A program made the position numbers and the translations under genes. Shown here piece by piece: positions 26,614 through 34,510 of a DNA stretch of 62,569 bases. Source of the DNA: Clostridiaceae bacterium. Its GTDB lineage: Bacteria > Bacillota > Clostridia > Saccharofermentanales > Saccharofermentanaceae. Each line of letters begins with the position of its first letter. Positions within the stretch are counted from its first letter, which is position 1. The stretch spans positions 1-62,569 of the forward strand of contig DUPM01000157.1 of NCBI GenBank assembly GCA_012838315.1. The letters run 5' to 3'. The notes under the pieces were generated by a model, which was given only the letters and a program-made list of their open reading frames with translations, ran no database searches and had not been told where the DNA came from.

Positions 26614-27369
26614 TCACTGATACGATTGTTCCCGCAATGAAAGCACAAAATCTTTGGCAGAAAAACCATTGCGAAAATGGCTCGGAAACTCGTATCCAAA
26701 ACCGGGATCAGCGATCATCGTCAAATTGTGAGCATCCGAATTGGAAACAAAAACAAACCTGTAGAGTTCAGGATGTTTTTTAAGCATTTGAACCGCGTTT
26801 GTTCTCGAACTGATTTCAAGGATTTTCCCATTGAATTCCGGAGGAATGGCACCGAGGCTAGAAAGCATACTATATGAATCGCGATCAATATGCGCCGGAA
26901 CCACCACTCCATCAAATCTAAGCACCGCATCGACTAATTCTTCAGACGATAAATAACTGGATACACTCAACAACTGATCGTACTCGCCAATCACATGATC
27001 GACCGAGTCGAATATGAGCTGTTGCCCAAAAATATCCGGTTTGTTTGGCAGAATAATTCTATGCTTTTCATAAAAAGCTTCAAACGCTTCTGCTGTATCA
27101 ACATCCGGAAAATATGCAAGCAAATGAAATCCTTCGGCGCACTCCATCTCCATTCCCGGAATCACTCGCGGAGAATTCTGACCTTCAGATCGCAATTGAT
27201 CTGATATTTCGGAAGCGGCGCGGACATTTCGGCAACTTCCATGGTCTGTAAGCGCGATAGCATCCAGTGCATTAAGCATTGACATCATGACGATATTACC
27301 TGGTGTCATATCATTTTCGGCACAAGGCGATAGGGCGGAATGAATATGTAGGTCACACGAAAGAATCAT
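26614..27369 (-). CDS. PHP-domain protein of the HydS-like cluster
   Basis: Metal-dependent phosphoesterase-like protein of 251 residues with CDLHIHSALSPCAEND at the start, ALTDHGSCRN near 40-49 and late SNSDAHNL. It is shorter and distinct from the other PHP protein at 22710. The gene follows the DRTGG-like gene by one base with GGAG 7 bases before its ATG, so it belongs to the cluster. Substrate unknown. Confidence 0.85.
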   Translation of the reverse strand: MILSCDLHIHSALSPCAENDMTPGNIVMMSMLNALDAIALTDHGSCRNVRAASEISDQLRSEGQNSPRVIPGMEMECAEGFHLLAYFPDVDTAEAFEAFYEKHRIILPNKPDIFGQQLIFDSVDHVIGEYDQLLSVSSYLSSEELVDAVLRFDGVVVPAHIDRDSYSMLSSLGAIPPEFNGKILEISSRTNAVQMLKKHPELYRFVFVSNSDAHNLTMIADPGFGYEFPSHFRNGFSAKDFVLSLREQSYQ

Positions 27370-27370
27370 C

Positions 27371-27742
27371 TTAATCTCCGAGTGATTTATTTAGAAGGTC
27401 GTTGAGCGCACATGCCGCTTCATAGGAGTTCATCGGCGTTGAGCAAACCGAGACTCTTTCTTCGCCGGCTTTCAAAATAACATTCGGATCGATTTGACCA
27501 TCCGATTCAGTGATGACCACTAAAGGGCAGTCCGATAAAGATGCAACTGCTATGACGTTCATACTGTTGAGTATGGTAAACCAGCACGCCGTGCTTTCGA
27601 GTTTAGAAATTACCCAACTGAGCATGTCACAACAATACCCCGTACGGACCTCTCTGTTCTCGTACACATCTGTCAGCATATTGAGACGCAGCTCGTTTGC
27701 CACCTTGTCGACAGTAAGCACCTGGTTGCTCTGATCATGCAT
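27371..27742 (-). CDS. DRTGG-like small regulatory protein
   Basis: The 123-residue protein resembles the DRTGG-type or HPr-kinase-N-like proteins in hydrogenase clusters: CCDMLSWVISKLESTACWFT, NVIAVASLSDCPLVVIT and a C-terminal PMNSYEAACALNDLL. DRTGG domains are presumed ligand-binding modules. It lies 2 bases after the [FeFe]-hydrogenase-like gene. A second such protein is at 29477-29833. Confidence 0.75.
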   Translation of the reverse strand: MHDQSNQVLTVDKVANELRLNMLTDVYENREVRTGYCCDMLSWVISKLESTACWFTILNSMNVIAVASLSDCPLVVITESDGQIDPNVILKAGEERVSVCSTPMNSYEAACALNDLLNKSLGD

Positions 27743-27744
27743 GT

Positions 27745-29046
27745 TTACTTATCTCCTTTTCGCAAAATAATACAATCTGAAAAATCGGCTCGACCTTGAA
27801 CAATATCTTCAGCCATTGCAGCACAAGATGGTGCACCGCAAGCGCCACAATCAAGTCCCGGTAATATGGATAACAGTTGATCAATCTGGTCAAATTTGCT
27901 CATCGCCTGAACGATGTCATCAGAGAGCTGCATCGCTTTGTTGTCAGGAAGTTCGACTGACCAAGGCTTTGATTTGACCTTGTCTTGATCAATACACTTC
28001 TCGGCTTCTGGCGGCATCTTTTCACAACTGATTTCTCGAAGCCTAGAAGTTGCGGTAAAGCGGTTCATCACAGTCAATGGTCCGCCGACGCAACCGCCAA
28101 AACATGAGAATGGTTCGACGAAAGAGATACCTTCAAGGTGCTCCGCCTCTATCTCGTTGAGAATATCCATGACATTATTTATTCCGTCGACGGTTAAAAA
28201 CTGACTGACCCCAACCAACTCTGATTCTCCACCGATTGCCGCACAGGAAAGGTATGAAGACTCCGAGCAGCGAATTGTCGGATCGTGTCCAATCGCCTCC
28301 CCGACATCAACATCTTCAATGATGCGAACAATCCTTGAATATGCTTCATGGACAGAAATAACCAAATCAACAGAAGATTTGGACATACCCAAGGGGTAAG
28401 ACTTTTGTGTGTTATGCGCGGGACAAGGCGAAAAATATACAACTCGAATTGATGAGGCATCAACACCTTGCGCTTGCAACTCCTGTCTGGCAAAAGAAGA
28501 AACAGATTCCATCGGTGGCTCGAGCTGAATCAGCCTCGGAATTATTGTTCGATATTTCATTTGAATCAGACGAACGACGACAGGACAAGTTGAGGACACA
28601 AGCGGAAGAAAGTTCATTGCATCATTAGGACTCATATGAGCTGTTGTTTTCTCCGCTTCATGTATTTGAGCTTTTATCGACTCAAGATAAGATTCATAGG
28701 CGATAGACTCCTCAAATACATAGTCGAAACCGAGGCTTTTAACGGATGAGAGTACGGCAAAACGAGAAACAGGACGTGCAAATTGCGCATAAAGTACAGG
28801 TGAAATAACAGCGACAACCTTCAGCTTTTTCCTGTCTTTAAAAACAGCTTCAAAATCGTCCGTTTTAGCATATTTTGCATGATAAGGACAAATCCTTATG
28901 CACTCAGAACAGTCAATACATCGAATATCATCGATAACCGCCTTGCCGTCTCGGACTCGAATCGCTTCTGTCGGACAACCTTTAATACAATTGGTACACC
29001 CGACACATAAATCAGGTATGATGGACACACTGTGCAATCTATTCAC
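27745..29046 (-). CDS. [FeFe]-hydrogenase-like iron-sulfur protein (HydS-type, probably sensory)
   Basis: The 433 residues start with two ferredoxin-type [4Fe-4S] sites (C14, C17, C20, C24 and C43, C46, C49, C53), followed by a hydrogenase-large-subunit-like region and a C-terminal CGACGAPSC motif for a third cluster. All four H-cluster cysteines remain (C154, C208, C315, C319), but the proton-relay Cys is Thr (T153 in SSTCPVV), and the Lys, Glu and Met of the L2 and L3 motifs are His, Gln and Phe. Catalytic turnover is therefore unlikely, and redox or H2 sensing is the better guess. The start is GTG 29046, with GAGG about 8 bases upstream. Confidence 0.82.
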   Translation of the reverse strand: MNRLHSVSIIPDLCVGCTNCIKGCPTEAIRVRDGKAVIDDIRCIDCSECIRICPYHAKYAKTDDFEAVFKDRKKLKVVAVISPVLYAQFARPVSRFAVLSSVKSLGFDYVFEESIAYESYLESIKAQIHEAEKTTAHMSPNDAMNFLPLVSSTCPVVVRLIQMKYRTIIPRLIQLEPPMESVSSFARQELQAQGVDASSIRVVYFSPCPAHNTQKSYPLGMSKSSVDLVISVHEAYSRIVRIIEDVDVGEAIGHDPTIRCSESSYLSCAAIGGESELVGVSQFLTVDGINNVMDILNEIEAEHLEGISFVEPFSCFGGCVGGPLTVMNRFTATSRLREISCEKMPPEAEKCIDQDKVKSKPWSVELPDNKAMQLSDDIVQAMSKFDQIDQLLSILPGLDCGACGAPSCAAMAEDIVQGRADFSDCIILRKGDK

Positions 29047-29057
29047 TTTGATTACCT

Positions 29058-29408
29058 CTAATTGAAAAGAACGATCATGGTTACTGTTGTACCCTTGCCG
29101 GGCAGAGAATCAATGTTGAGACTGTCAACATTCTTCTTAATATTCGGTAGTCCCATCCCCGCTCCAAACCCCATCTCGCGGGCCGTATCTGGCGCAGTAG
29201 AATAACCGGCGACCATAGCCTGCTCAATATCCGGAATGCCGGGACCTTGGTCGATGATATCAATTTTGACTTCGGTTGGAGACACCGCAACGACAGCAAT
29301 GCCACCTCCGCCGTGAATGACGGCGTTAATCTCGGCTTCGTACATCGCAATTGCTGCGCGTTTGACATTTGCAGGCGAAACGCCAAGGCGCACAAGAGAC
29401 TTTTTCAT
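29058..29408 (-). CDS. GHKL anti-sigma-factor-like ATP-binding protein
   Basis: A RsbW-like ATPase with N-box YEAEINAVIHGGGG, G1 IIDQGPGIPD and G2 GFGAGMGLPNIKK; 116 residues from ATG 29408. The coding frame is open and conserved-looking for 24 codons further upstream (IEPLIREYQIRANDFTHAG), ending at an ATA at 29480 that lies 7 bases after AAGGAGG and overlaps the preceding stop as ATAG. The true start may therefore be the non-standard ATA; the ATG at 29408 lacks a strong ribosome binding site. It precedes the hydrogenase-like gene by 11 bases. Confidence 0.8.
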   Translation of the reverse strand: MKKSLVRLGVSPANVKRAAIAMYEAEINAVIHGGGGIAVVAVSPTEVKIDIIDQGPGIPDIEQAMVAGYSTAPDTAREMGFGAGMGLPNIKKNVDSLNIDSLPGKGTTVTMIVLFN

Positions 29409-29476
29409 TGAGCTGGACGCTTCACCTGCATGTGTGAAATCGTTCGCTCGTATTTGATATTCTCGAATTAATGGTT

Positions 29477-29833
29477 CTATACGTCTTCCTCCTTCCCACG
29501 AATACCAGCTCTGAATAATACACCACAGCTGGTAAATAGAGAGTAAGGCGTAGACATGAGTGCAATTTCTTTTTCTCTGGCCAATTCACACATGTTGACG
29601 TCCGGTAATTTGCCGCGAACAAACACAACCACCTTGACATCAAGCATTTCCGCCGTCCGAATCGTCTGCGGATTGACAAGTCCGGTGAGCATCATCTGAT
29701 TTGTCATGCCTGCAAAAGCCATGACATCACTCATCAAATCTGAACCACAGGCAACAAGTATTTCCAACTCAACGTCATCGGAATCGACAAGAATTTCTGC
29801 ATGGAGCAAAGACGCTACTTCGCTTATTTTCAT
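29477..29833 (-). CDS. DRTGG-domain protein
   Basis: This 118-residue protein opens MKISEVASLLHAEILV and continues with VACGSDLMSDVMAFAG and TIRTAEMLDVKVVVFVRGK, as in the DRTGG proteins that head HydS-like clusters in Clostridia. Its ligand is unknown. It is the first gene of the eight-gene cluster, with AAGGAGG before ATG 29833. Its end holds the ribosome binding site of the next gene. Confidence 0.82.
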   Translation of the reverse strand: MKISEVASLLHAEILVDSDDVELEILVACGSDLMSDVMAFAGMTNQMMLTGLVNPQTIRTAEMLDVKVVVFVRGKLPDVNMCELAREKEIALMSTPYSLFTSCGVLFRAGIRGKEEDV

Positions 29834-29871
29834 ATATTTGCCTCCTTATAATTGATCATATATTCGTATAA

Positions 29872-29918
29872 ATGACACATTGACATAATAACATGAATTC
29901 AGGAATCTCAAGTGTCAT
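29872..29918 (-). promoter_or_regulatory. Promoter of the HydS-like cluster with flanking inverted repeat
   Basis: On the minus strand an extended -10 (TGT-TATTAT, 29885-29893) lies 15 bases after TTGAGA (29906-29911). The exact inverted repeat ATGACAC (29872-29878) and GTGTCAT (29912-29918) brackets the promoter. A redox-responsive repressor could bind here; none is identified. Confidence 0.45.
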
Positions 29919-29968
29919 ATATTCTACATTTCGCTCTAACTTTCCATATATGGTGAAGAGTGACATCG

Positions 29969-30027
29969 TGTTTACATGCATATTAGTGTAACAAACTGTA
30001 TGTAGCGCTGCTTAGTCGTGGTATAAT
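29969..30027 (+). promoter_or_regulatory. Promoter and candidate operator of the glutamine synthetase gene
   Basis: An extended -10 (TGG-TATAAT) ends at 30027, 35 bases before the ATG. Upstream is the imperfect inverted repeat TGTTTACA (29969-29976), N10, TGTAACA (29987-29993). It resembles, but does not match, the GlnR/TnrA consensus TGTNA-N7-TNACA. Confidence 0.5.
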
Positions 30028-30061
30028 GTTTTTGATTTTTGACTGAAAGGCTGGAAGTATT

Positions 30062-31972
30062 ATGAGACCATTTCATATCTATCCCGATCTCCTTTATATC
30101 ATTCCGGTTTCAACGCACAACGAAGATCAACTGAACGAGATAATTAATGCCAACCCCAATATTCAGTTTGTCTCATTTGTCGGTATTGATCTTGCCGGAA
30201 ATGACACGGATGAAAAGATTCCTATCTCTAACTTTCTCAGCAATATCAAGGGTTATCTTAACGGACACGCCGTACAAACCGACGGCTCTTCTGTTGTCCT
30301 TCCGGGTATTGCAACCCTTAACGATGGACAAGTAGATTTTGAGACAGATGCAGATGTCAATTGGTTTGTCGACTATAATTATGAGCACTTATGTCCCAAG
30401 ACCAATTTGCCGGTCGGTACTTTACGCGTACCATCATTCCTGGTTCATAATGGCAAGCGTGTATGTTCACGATCCATCCTTAAGCGCGCTGTCGACCGGT
30501 TTTCGAGTGTCATCTTGGATACATTCAAAACCTATCCTCATGTCGCTGAGGACCTTGGCTTTGCTCCGGATGAAGTCGATCATATCGATATGCTAGTAGC
30601 TACCGAACTTGAATTCTGGGTCAGTTCACCGGACGAGACCATTAGCGCCCAGCTCCTAAGTATTTCCGAGAGCCTTAAGGAACAGTATTGGAAGAGAACC
30701 AAAGGCGTTGTTCGCACTGCACTGGAGCAATCAATCACGCTCCTTGAGCTCTATGGTTTTGATCCCGAGATGGCTCATAAAGAGGTCGGAGGCGTAAAAG
30801 CCCACCTATCGGGCAGAGGCGAATTTCATAATATTATGGAACAACTGGAGATCGACTGGAAGTATTCGACTGCGCTTCAATCTGCTGACTATGAACTCTT
30901 AGCTCGTATATTTATTAAAGAAGTATTCCGAATGCACGGATTAGATGTCAGTTTTTCTGCGAAACCTTTGCAAGGCGTGGCCGGAAGCGGAGAACATACG
31001 CATGTCAATGCTGTTGCCTACCTTAAGAATGGCAGAAAAGTTAACATATTCAGTCCGAAAGATATGAAGAAAGACTTCTTGAGCATTATCGGATGGGGTG
31101 CACTCATGGGTTTCATGAAGCACTATTCTCTGATCAACCCTTTCATTTCTGTGACTTCTGATGCCTTTCTTCGACTACAACCCGGCTTTGAGGCACCGAC
31201 ACACCCCGTGGTTTCTTTGGGCAAGAATATCTCAATTCCATCGAGAAACCGGACAGTATTGATTGGCTTAATTCGCAATATGGAATCTCCATCACAGACA
31301 AGGATGGAGATTCGATCACCTAACCCTCACACCAACACGTATCTCTGCCTAGCTGCAACGTACCAGTGCATGCTTGAGGGTATAGATTATGCGGCGTCTT
31401 CCAATAGAGACACGAAGTCTTTGGAAAAGGAATTTTGTAAGCCATACGGAGAAAAAGGCGATTATCTTGAGCAAAATCGCTTATACCGATCCGAAGATGA
31501 TATCTTCGTCCGCTACTCTGCCGAAGAGCGCGACACGCTTTTCGGAAAGCCGCCGTCTACAGTTTACGATTCTCTCCGCACACTTCTTCGCGATGACTAT
31601 TTAATTCCCGTGTTGTGTGCAGGCGGTGTCTTCAGTGACCGATTACTTGCTTCGTATGCACATGCCATGCTTGATCGTTGGCAAATGGAGCTAGCCGACC
31701 GCATTATTCCGGACAACCTATCCCGAATTCGCCAAATCGATCCTTGTCACGATGACTCGAGCGAATATGACGTGCTTCTCTGGAAAGATATTCAAAGTAT
31801 CAAGTATCGTCTGGCGAAAGATACATCAGATTATGTCAGTATCTTTAAAGAGATTCGCCTTGCCATTGACGCGAAGAATCTAAAAGAGCTTTCTCGTTTG
31901 CAGCAAGTCATGAACTCGCTTCAGTCCGAACTTCTCACCCTTTATTCTGAGTATTTATTGAATCAAATCTGA
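30062..31972 (+). CDS. Long glutamine synthetase family protein
   Basis: Glutamine synthetase ligates ammonia to glutamate using ATP. The 636 residues are longer than the GSI type (about 450) and close to clostridial GSIII-like enzymes. Catalytic features are TELEFWVSS (metal-binding Glu), GVAGSGEHTHVNAVAYLKNG (the HxH-type motif), SRNRTVLIGLIRN and a late RMEIRSPNPHTNTYLCLAA. The N-terminal region (about 1-170) and a C-terminal extension of about 140 residues differ from GSI. The ATG follows GGAAG. It is monocistronic, divergent from the HydS-like cluster. Confidence 0.88.
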   Translation: MRPFHIYPDLLYIIPVSTHNEDQLNEIINANPNIQFVSFVGIDLAGNDTDEKIPISNFLSNIKGYLNGHAVQTDGSSVVLPGIATLNDGQVDFETDADVNWFVDYNYEHLCPKTNLPVGTLRVPSFLVHNGKRVCSRSILKRAVDRFSSVILDTFKTYPHVAEDLGFAPDEVDHIDMLVATELEFWVSSPDETISAQLLSISESLKEQYWKRTKGVVRTALEQSITLLELYGFDPEMAHKEVGGVKAHLSGRGEFHNIMEQLEIDWKYSTALQSADYELLARIFIKEVFRMHGLDVSFSAKPLQGVAGSGEHTHVNAVAYLKNGRKVNIFSPKDMKKDFLSIIGWGALMGFMKHYSLINPFISVTSDAFLRLQPGFEAPTHPVVSLGKNISIPSRNRTVLIGLIRNMESPSQTRMEIRSPNPHTNTYLCLAATYQCMLEGIDYAASSNRDTKSLEKEFCKPYGEKGDYLEQNRLYRSEDDIFVRYSAEERDTLFGKPPSTVYDSLRTLLRDDYLIPVLCAGGVFSDRLLASYAHAMLDRWQMELADRIIPDNLSRIRQIDPCHDDSSEYDVLLWKDIQSIKYRLAKDTSDYVSIFKEIRLAIDAKNLKELSRLQQVMNSLQSELLTLYSEYLLNQI

Positions 31973-31991
31973 TTATCAATAATCGCATATG

Positions 31992-32030
31992 ATTAAAGCG
32001 TCTGTTTCACGAAGAAGCAGACGCTTTATT
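31992..32030. terminator. Bidirectional terminator between glutamine synthetase and hom
   Basis: A hairpin with arms AAAGCGTCTG (31995-32004) and CAGACGCTTT (32018-32027), between convergent genes. The T-runs are short on both sides. Confidence 0.6.
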
Positions 32031-32049
32031 GTTGATCGGTATAATATAA

Positions 32050-33285
32050 TTAACTGTATATTCTGATTAATGAGATGAACTCCTTGATTTGAGAAGTCGC
32101 CTCTGAAAGCATTTTTTCCGTCAATGTGCCTTCCTGCCCGACAACAAATGCAGTCTCTTGTGGAACTGCGGAAACGACAGGCTTAATTTGTTGATTAGGG
32201 AACAGACGACGATATAAGTTAAGATCAACGGTGCCTTTCAGTCGAACTAGGGCAATAACATGCATATCTTCAAATGGCTTAATTACCGTATGTTCCGGAT
32301 AAGTCCAAGACATGATATGTGCATTCTTTGATTGGTGTAACGCTGCGTCAAGTACGTCCGCTACCACTGCGGAAGCTGTTGCGAGTTTACCTGCACCCTT
32401 TCCATAAAACATAGACGGTCCGAGCGCGTTTCCATCTACTGCAATCGCATTAAACACCCCATCAGCGACCGAAATCGGTTCAGAACGATCGACAAGATGT
32501 GGCGCAACAATCACTTCACAGGAGCCTTCTTTATAACTCTTATAAATTGCTAATAACTTAATTTTCGCTCCCAATGCCCTGGCATATGTCATGTCTTCAA
32601 CGCCGACATTCTTTATACCTTCCGTATGGATTTGATCCGGATTAATATAAATTCCATTCATAGCAATGCTCGACAAAATTGCAATTTTTCTTTGCGCATC
32701 AATACCCTCAATATCCGCTGCGGGATTGCTCTCCGCATATCCCTTTAGCTGCGCCCGACTAAGAGCATCCGAGAAATCCATATCGGACAACTCCATTTGC
32801 GTCAGAATATAGTTGGTTGTGCCGTTGACAATACCTGCGATCTTCGTGATACGATTCGCAGCCAAACAACGATGCAATGGCCGAATGATCGGAATGCCCC
32901 CCCCGACAGCAGCTTCAAAGAAATATGCGCAGTGGTTGTCCTTCGCCAATTGAAGGAGCTCAACGCCATGTGTCGCGACCAGCTCTTTATTGGATGTCAC
33001 GACGCTTTTCCCTTGGCTCAAAGCTCTCGACGTGAATTCATAAGCGATGCCAACTCCCCCGATTGTTTCTACAACAACTGAAATATCAGTGTCATTAAAG
33101 AAAACATCCGCATCCTTAGTTAATAAATCTGAAAACGGACTATCGTCGAAATCTCGAACATCTAATATTCTCTTAACTCGAATGGGTTGTTCAAGATGCT
33201 TTTCAAGCTTCTCAAGGTTCATCGCAATCACCTCTGCAACGCCCGAGCCGACTACACCGAAACCAAGAATTCCTATATTTATCAT
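32050..33285 (-). CDS. hom: Homoserine dehydrogenase
   Basis: Reduces aspartate semialdehyde to homoserine on the path to threonine, methionine and isoleucine. The 411 residues show the nucleotide-binding GILGFGVVGSGV, the catalytic region NYILTQM through AESNPAADIEGIDA and a C-terminal ACT-like regulatory domain (about 330-411), shorter than the full ACT of many Hom proteins. The start is ATG 33285 (GGAGG 7 bases upstream), not the upstream in-frame ATG at 33357. The gene follows the ACT protein by 19 bases. Confidence 0.95.
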   Translation of the reverse strand: MINIGILGFGVVGSGVAEVIAMNLEKLEKHLEQPIRVKRILDVRDFDDSPFSDLLTKDADVFFNDTDISVVVETIGGVGIAYEFTSRALSQGKSVVTSNKELVATHGVELLQLAKDNHCAYFFEAAVGGGIPIIRPLHRCLAANRITKIAGIVNGTTNYILTQMELSDMDFSDALSRAQLKGYAESNPAADIEGIDAQRKIAILSSIAMNGIYINPDQIHTEGIKNVGVEDMTYARALGAKIKLLAIYKSYKEGSCEVIVAPHLVDRSEPISVADGVFNAIAVDGNALGPSMFYGKGAGKLATASAVVADVLDAALHQSKNAHIMSWTYPEHTVIKPFEDMHVIALVRLKGTVDLNLYRRLFPNQQIKPVVSAVPQETAFVVGQEGTLTEKMLSEATSQIKEFISLIRIYS

Positions 33286-33304
33286 ATCCATTCCTCCCGG
33301 TAAA

Positions 33305-33748
33305 TTATTCTCTAGCCATGATTCGACATGAACGGACACCTGGAATTTTCTGAACATCCGTCACCAACAAGTCAATGGAGCGCGACATTCGGTCAGTCTC
33401 CATCGAAATAGATATATCTGCAAGTCCATTGATTGGAATATTTTGATTAATAGTTAAAATATTCCCCTTAGCAAAAGCAATGCACTGTATGATACCGGCA
33501 AGTATACCCGGGAAATTCTCAACAGAAACGGTTAACGTAACAATTTTGCCCTTACTTGTCTCATAAAAAGGCATAATTGAATCTTTATACTTGTAATAGG
33601 CACTTCGTGAAATGCCTATCACCTGAACCGCTTCATTAATCGAACGCGCTTTACCGGAATTCAAAAGACGCTTCACTTGCATAACCTTTACGAATACTTC
33701 AGGGAGGATATCAGAACGAACCAAAAAATACTCTTCACCCTTAGACAT
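33305..33748 (-). CDS. ACT-domain protein (PheB/UPF0735-like)
   Basis: The 147-residue protein has a helix-turn-helix-like N-terminal part (NEAVQVIGISRSAYYKYKD) and a C-terminal ACT domain (about 70-145, with VTLTVSVENFPGILAGI), as in the ACT proteins encoded with hom or pheA in Firmicutes. It probably binds an amino acid and tunes the pathway or its transcription. The start is ATG 33748 after a GGGGGG run. It precedes hom in the same operon. Confidence 0.87.
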   Translation of the reverse strand: MSKGEEYFLVRSDILPEVFVKVMQVKRLLNSGKARSINEAVQVIGISRSAYYKYKDSIMPFYETSKGKIVTLTVSVENFPGILAGIIQCIAFAKGNILTINQNIPINGLADISISMETDRMSRSIDLLVTDVQKIPGVRSCRIMARE

Positions 33749-33771
33749 AATTACCCCCCCTAATAACATAA

Positions 33772-33794
33772 AATGTCCACGCTTGGTGAACATT
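33772..33794 (-). promoter_or_regulatory. Hairpin in the ACT-hom leader
   Basis: AATGTCCAC (33772-33780) and GTGAACATT (33786-33794) form a nine-base stem with one mismatch and a 5-base loop, between the predicted transcription start and the ribosome binding site. It could be an operator or an RNA hairpin. No T-box or riboswitch is recognised. Confidence 0.4.
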
Positions 33795-33807
33795 TGTCTT
33801 TATTGGA

Positions 33808-33836
33808 ACTATACCATTATCAGTGGATTTAATCAA
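33808..33836 (-). promoter_or_regulatory. Promoter of the ACT-hom operon
   Basis: TTGATT (33831-33836) and TATAGT (33808-33813) are 17 bases apart on the minus strand, about 60 bases before the ACT gene. Confidence 0.7.
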
Positions 33837-33867
33837 GTAAAAGTCATATTGCAGAAAAGAACGATTG

Positions 33868-34455
33868 TCATTTCAATTTCAGCAACCGAAGCAGATGTGC
33901 TAAAGCGAGGCCTCGATGACTTATGCTGTTTTTCTGCGACTCACTGATTTCAGACGTCGTCTTTTGATATTCGGGCAAATAGAATATCGGATCATAACCA
34001 AAACCATTTTCGCCTCTCGGTTTTGACAGCAGAATACCCTGTAATTTCCCTTCCGCAACTATTTCCTTGCCCGATTTATCGATGAAAACGATTGAGCACA
34101 CGAATTGGGCCGTTCTGTTATCTTCAGGGACATCATCCAACAGACGGTTTATTTCTATAAATTTATCTTCATACGCGGTGTCTTTCCCGAAAAAGCGTGA
34201 CGAATAGATACCGGGCGCACCATCAAGGGCATCAATGCATAACCCGGAGTCATCCGCCAATACATTTCCACCGATTTGATTGTAGATAGCTCTCGCCTTT
34301 ATTCTTGCATTTTCGACAAAAGTGGTCCCATTTTCTTCGATGTCCAAATCAAATCCCGCATCCTTCATGCTAATGACTTCAAAATACGAACCTAGAATCG
34401 CCGAAATTTCATCGATTTTTCCATAGTTATTTGAAGCAACGACCAGTTTTTCCAT
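33868..34455 (-). CDS. XTP/dITP diphosphatase (HAM1/RdgB family)
   Basis: Removes non-canonical purine nucleoside triphosphates (ITP, XTP) to protect DNA. The 195 residues have VVASNNYGKIDEI at the start, LADDSGLCIDALDGAPGIYS with catalytic Asp residues, and the late FGYDPIFYLPEYQKTTSEIS segment. The length is typical. The ATG at 34455 follows AGAGG. It is located downstream of the NOL1/NOP2 methyltransferase in a long run with argS and the peptidase gene. Confidence 0.95.
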   Translation of the reverse strand: MEKLVVASNNYGKIDEISAILGSYFEVISMKDAGFDLDIEENGTTFVENARIKARAIYNQIGGNVLADDSGLCIDALDGAPGIYSSRFFGKDTAYEDKFIEINRLLDDVPEDNRTAQFVCSIVFIDKSGKEIVAEGKLQGILLSKPRGENGFGYDPIFYLPEYQKTTSEISESQKNSISHRGLALAHLLRLLKLK

Positions 34456-34510
34456 AATATACCTCTTCTATTCATTACTTTGACGAGAATTTTCTATCGT
34501 TAACAGCGAT

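Noticed and set aside
32881-32900. A poly-C run in hom suggesting phase variation
   Set aside because: The run is only six C and lies in a conserved coding region with no frame change seen.
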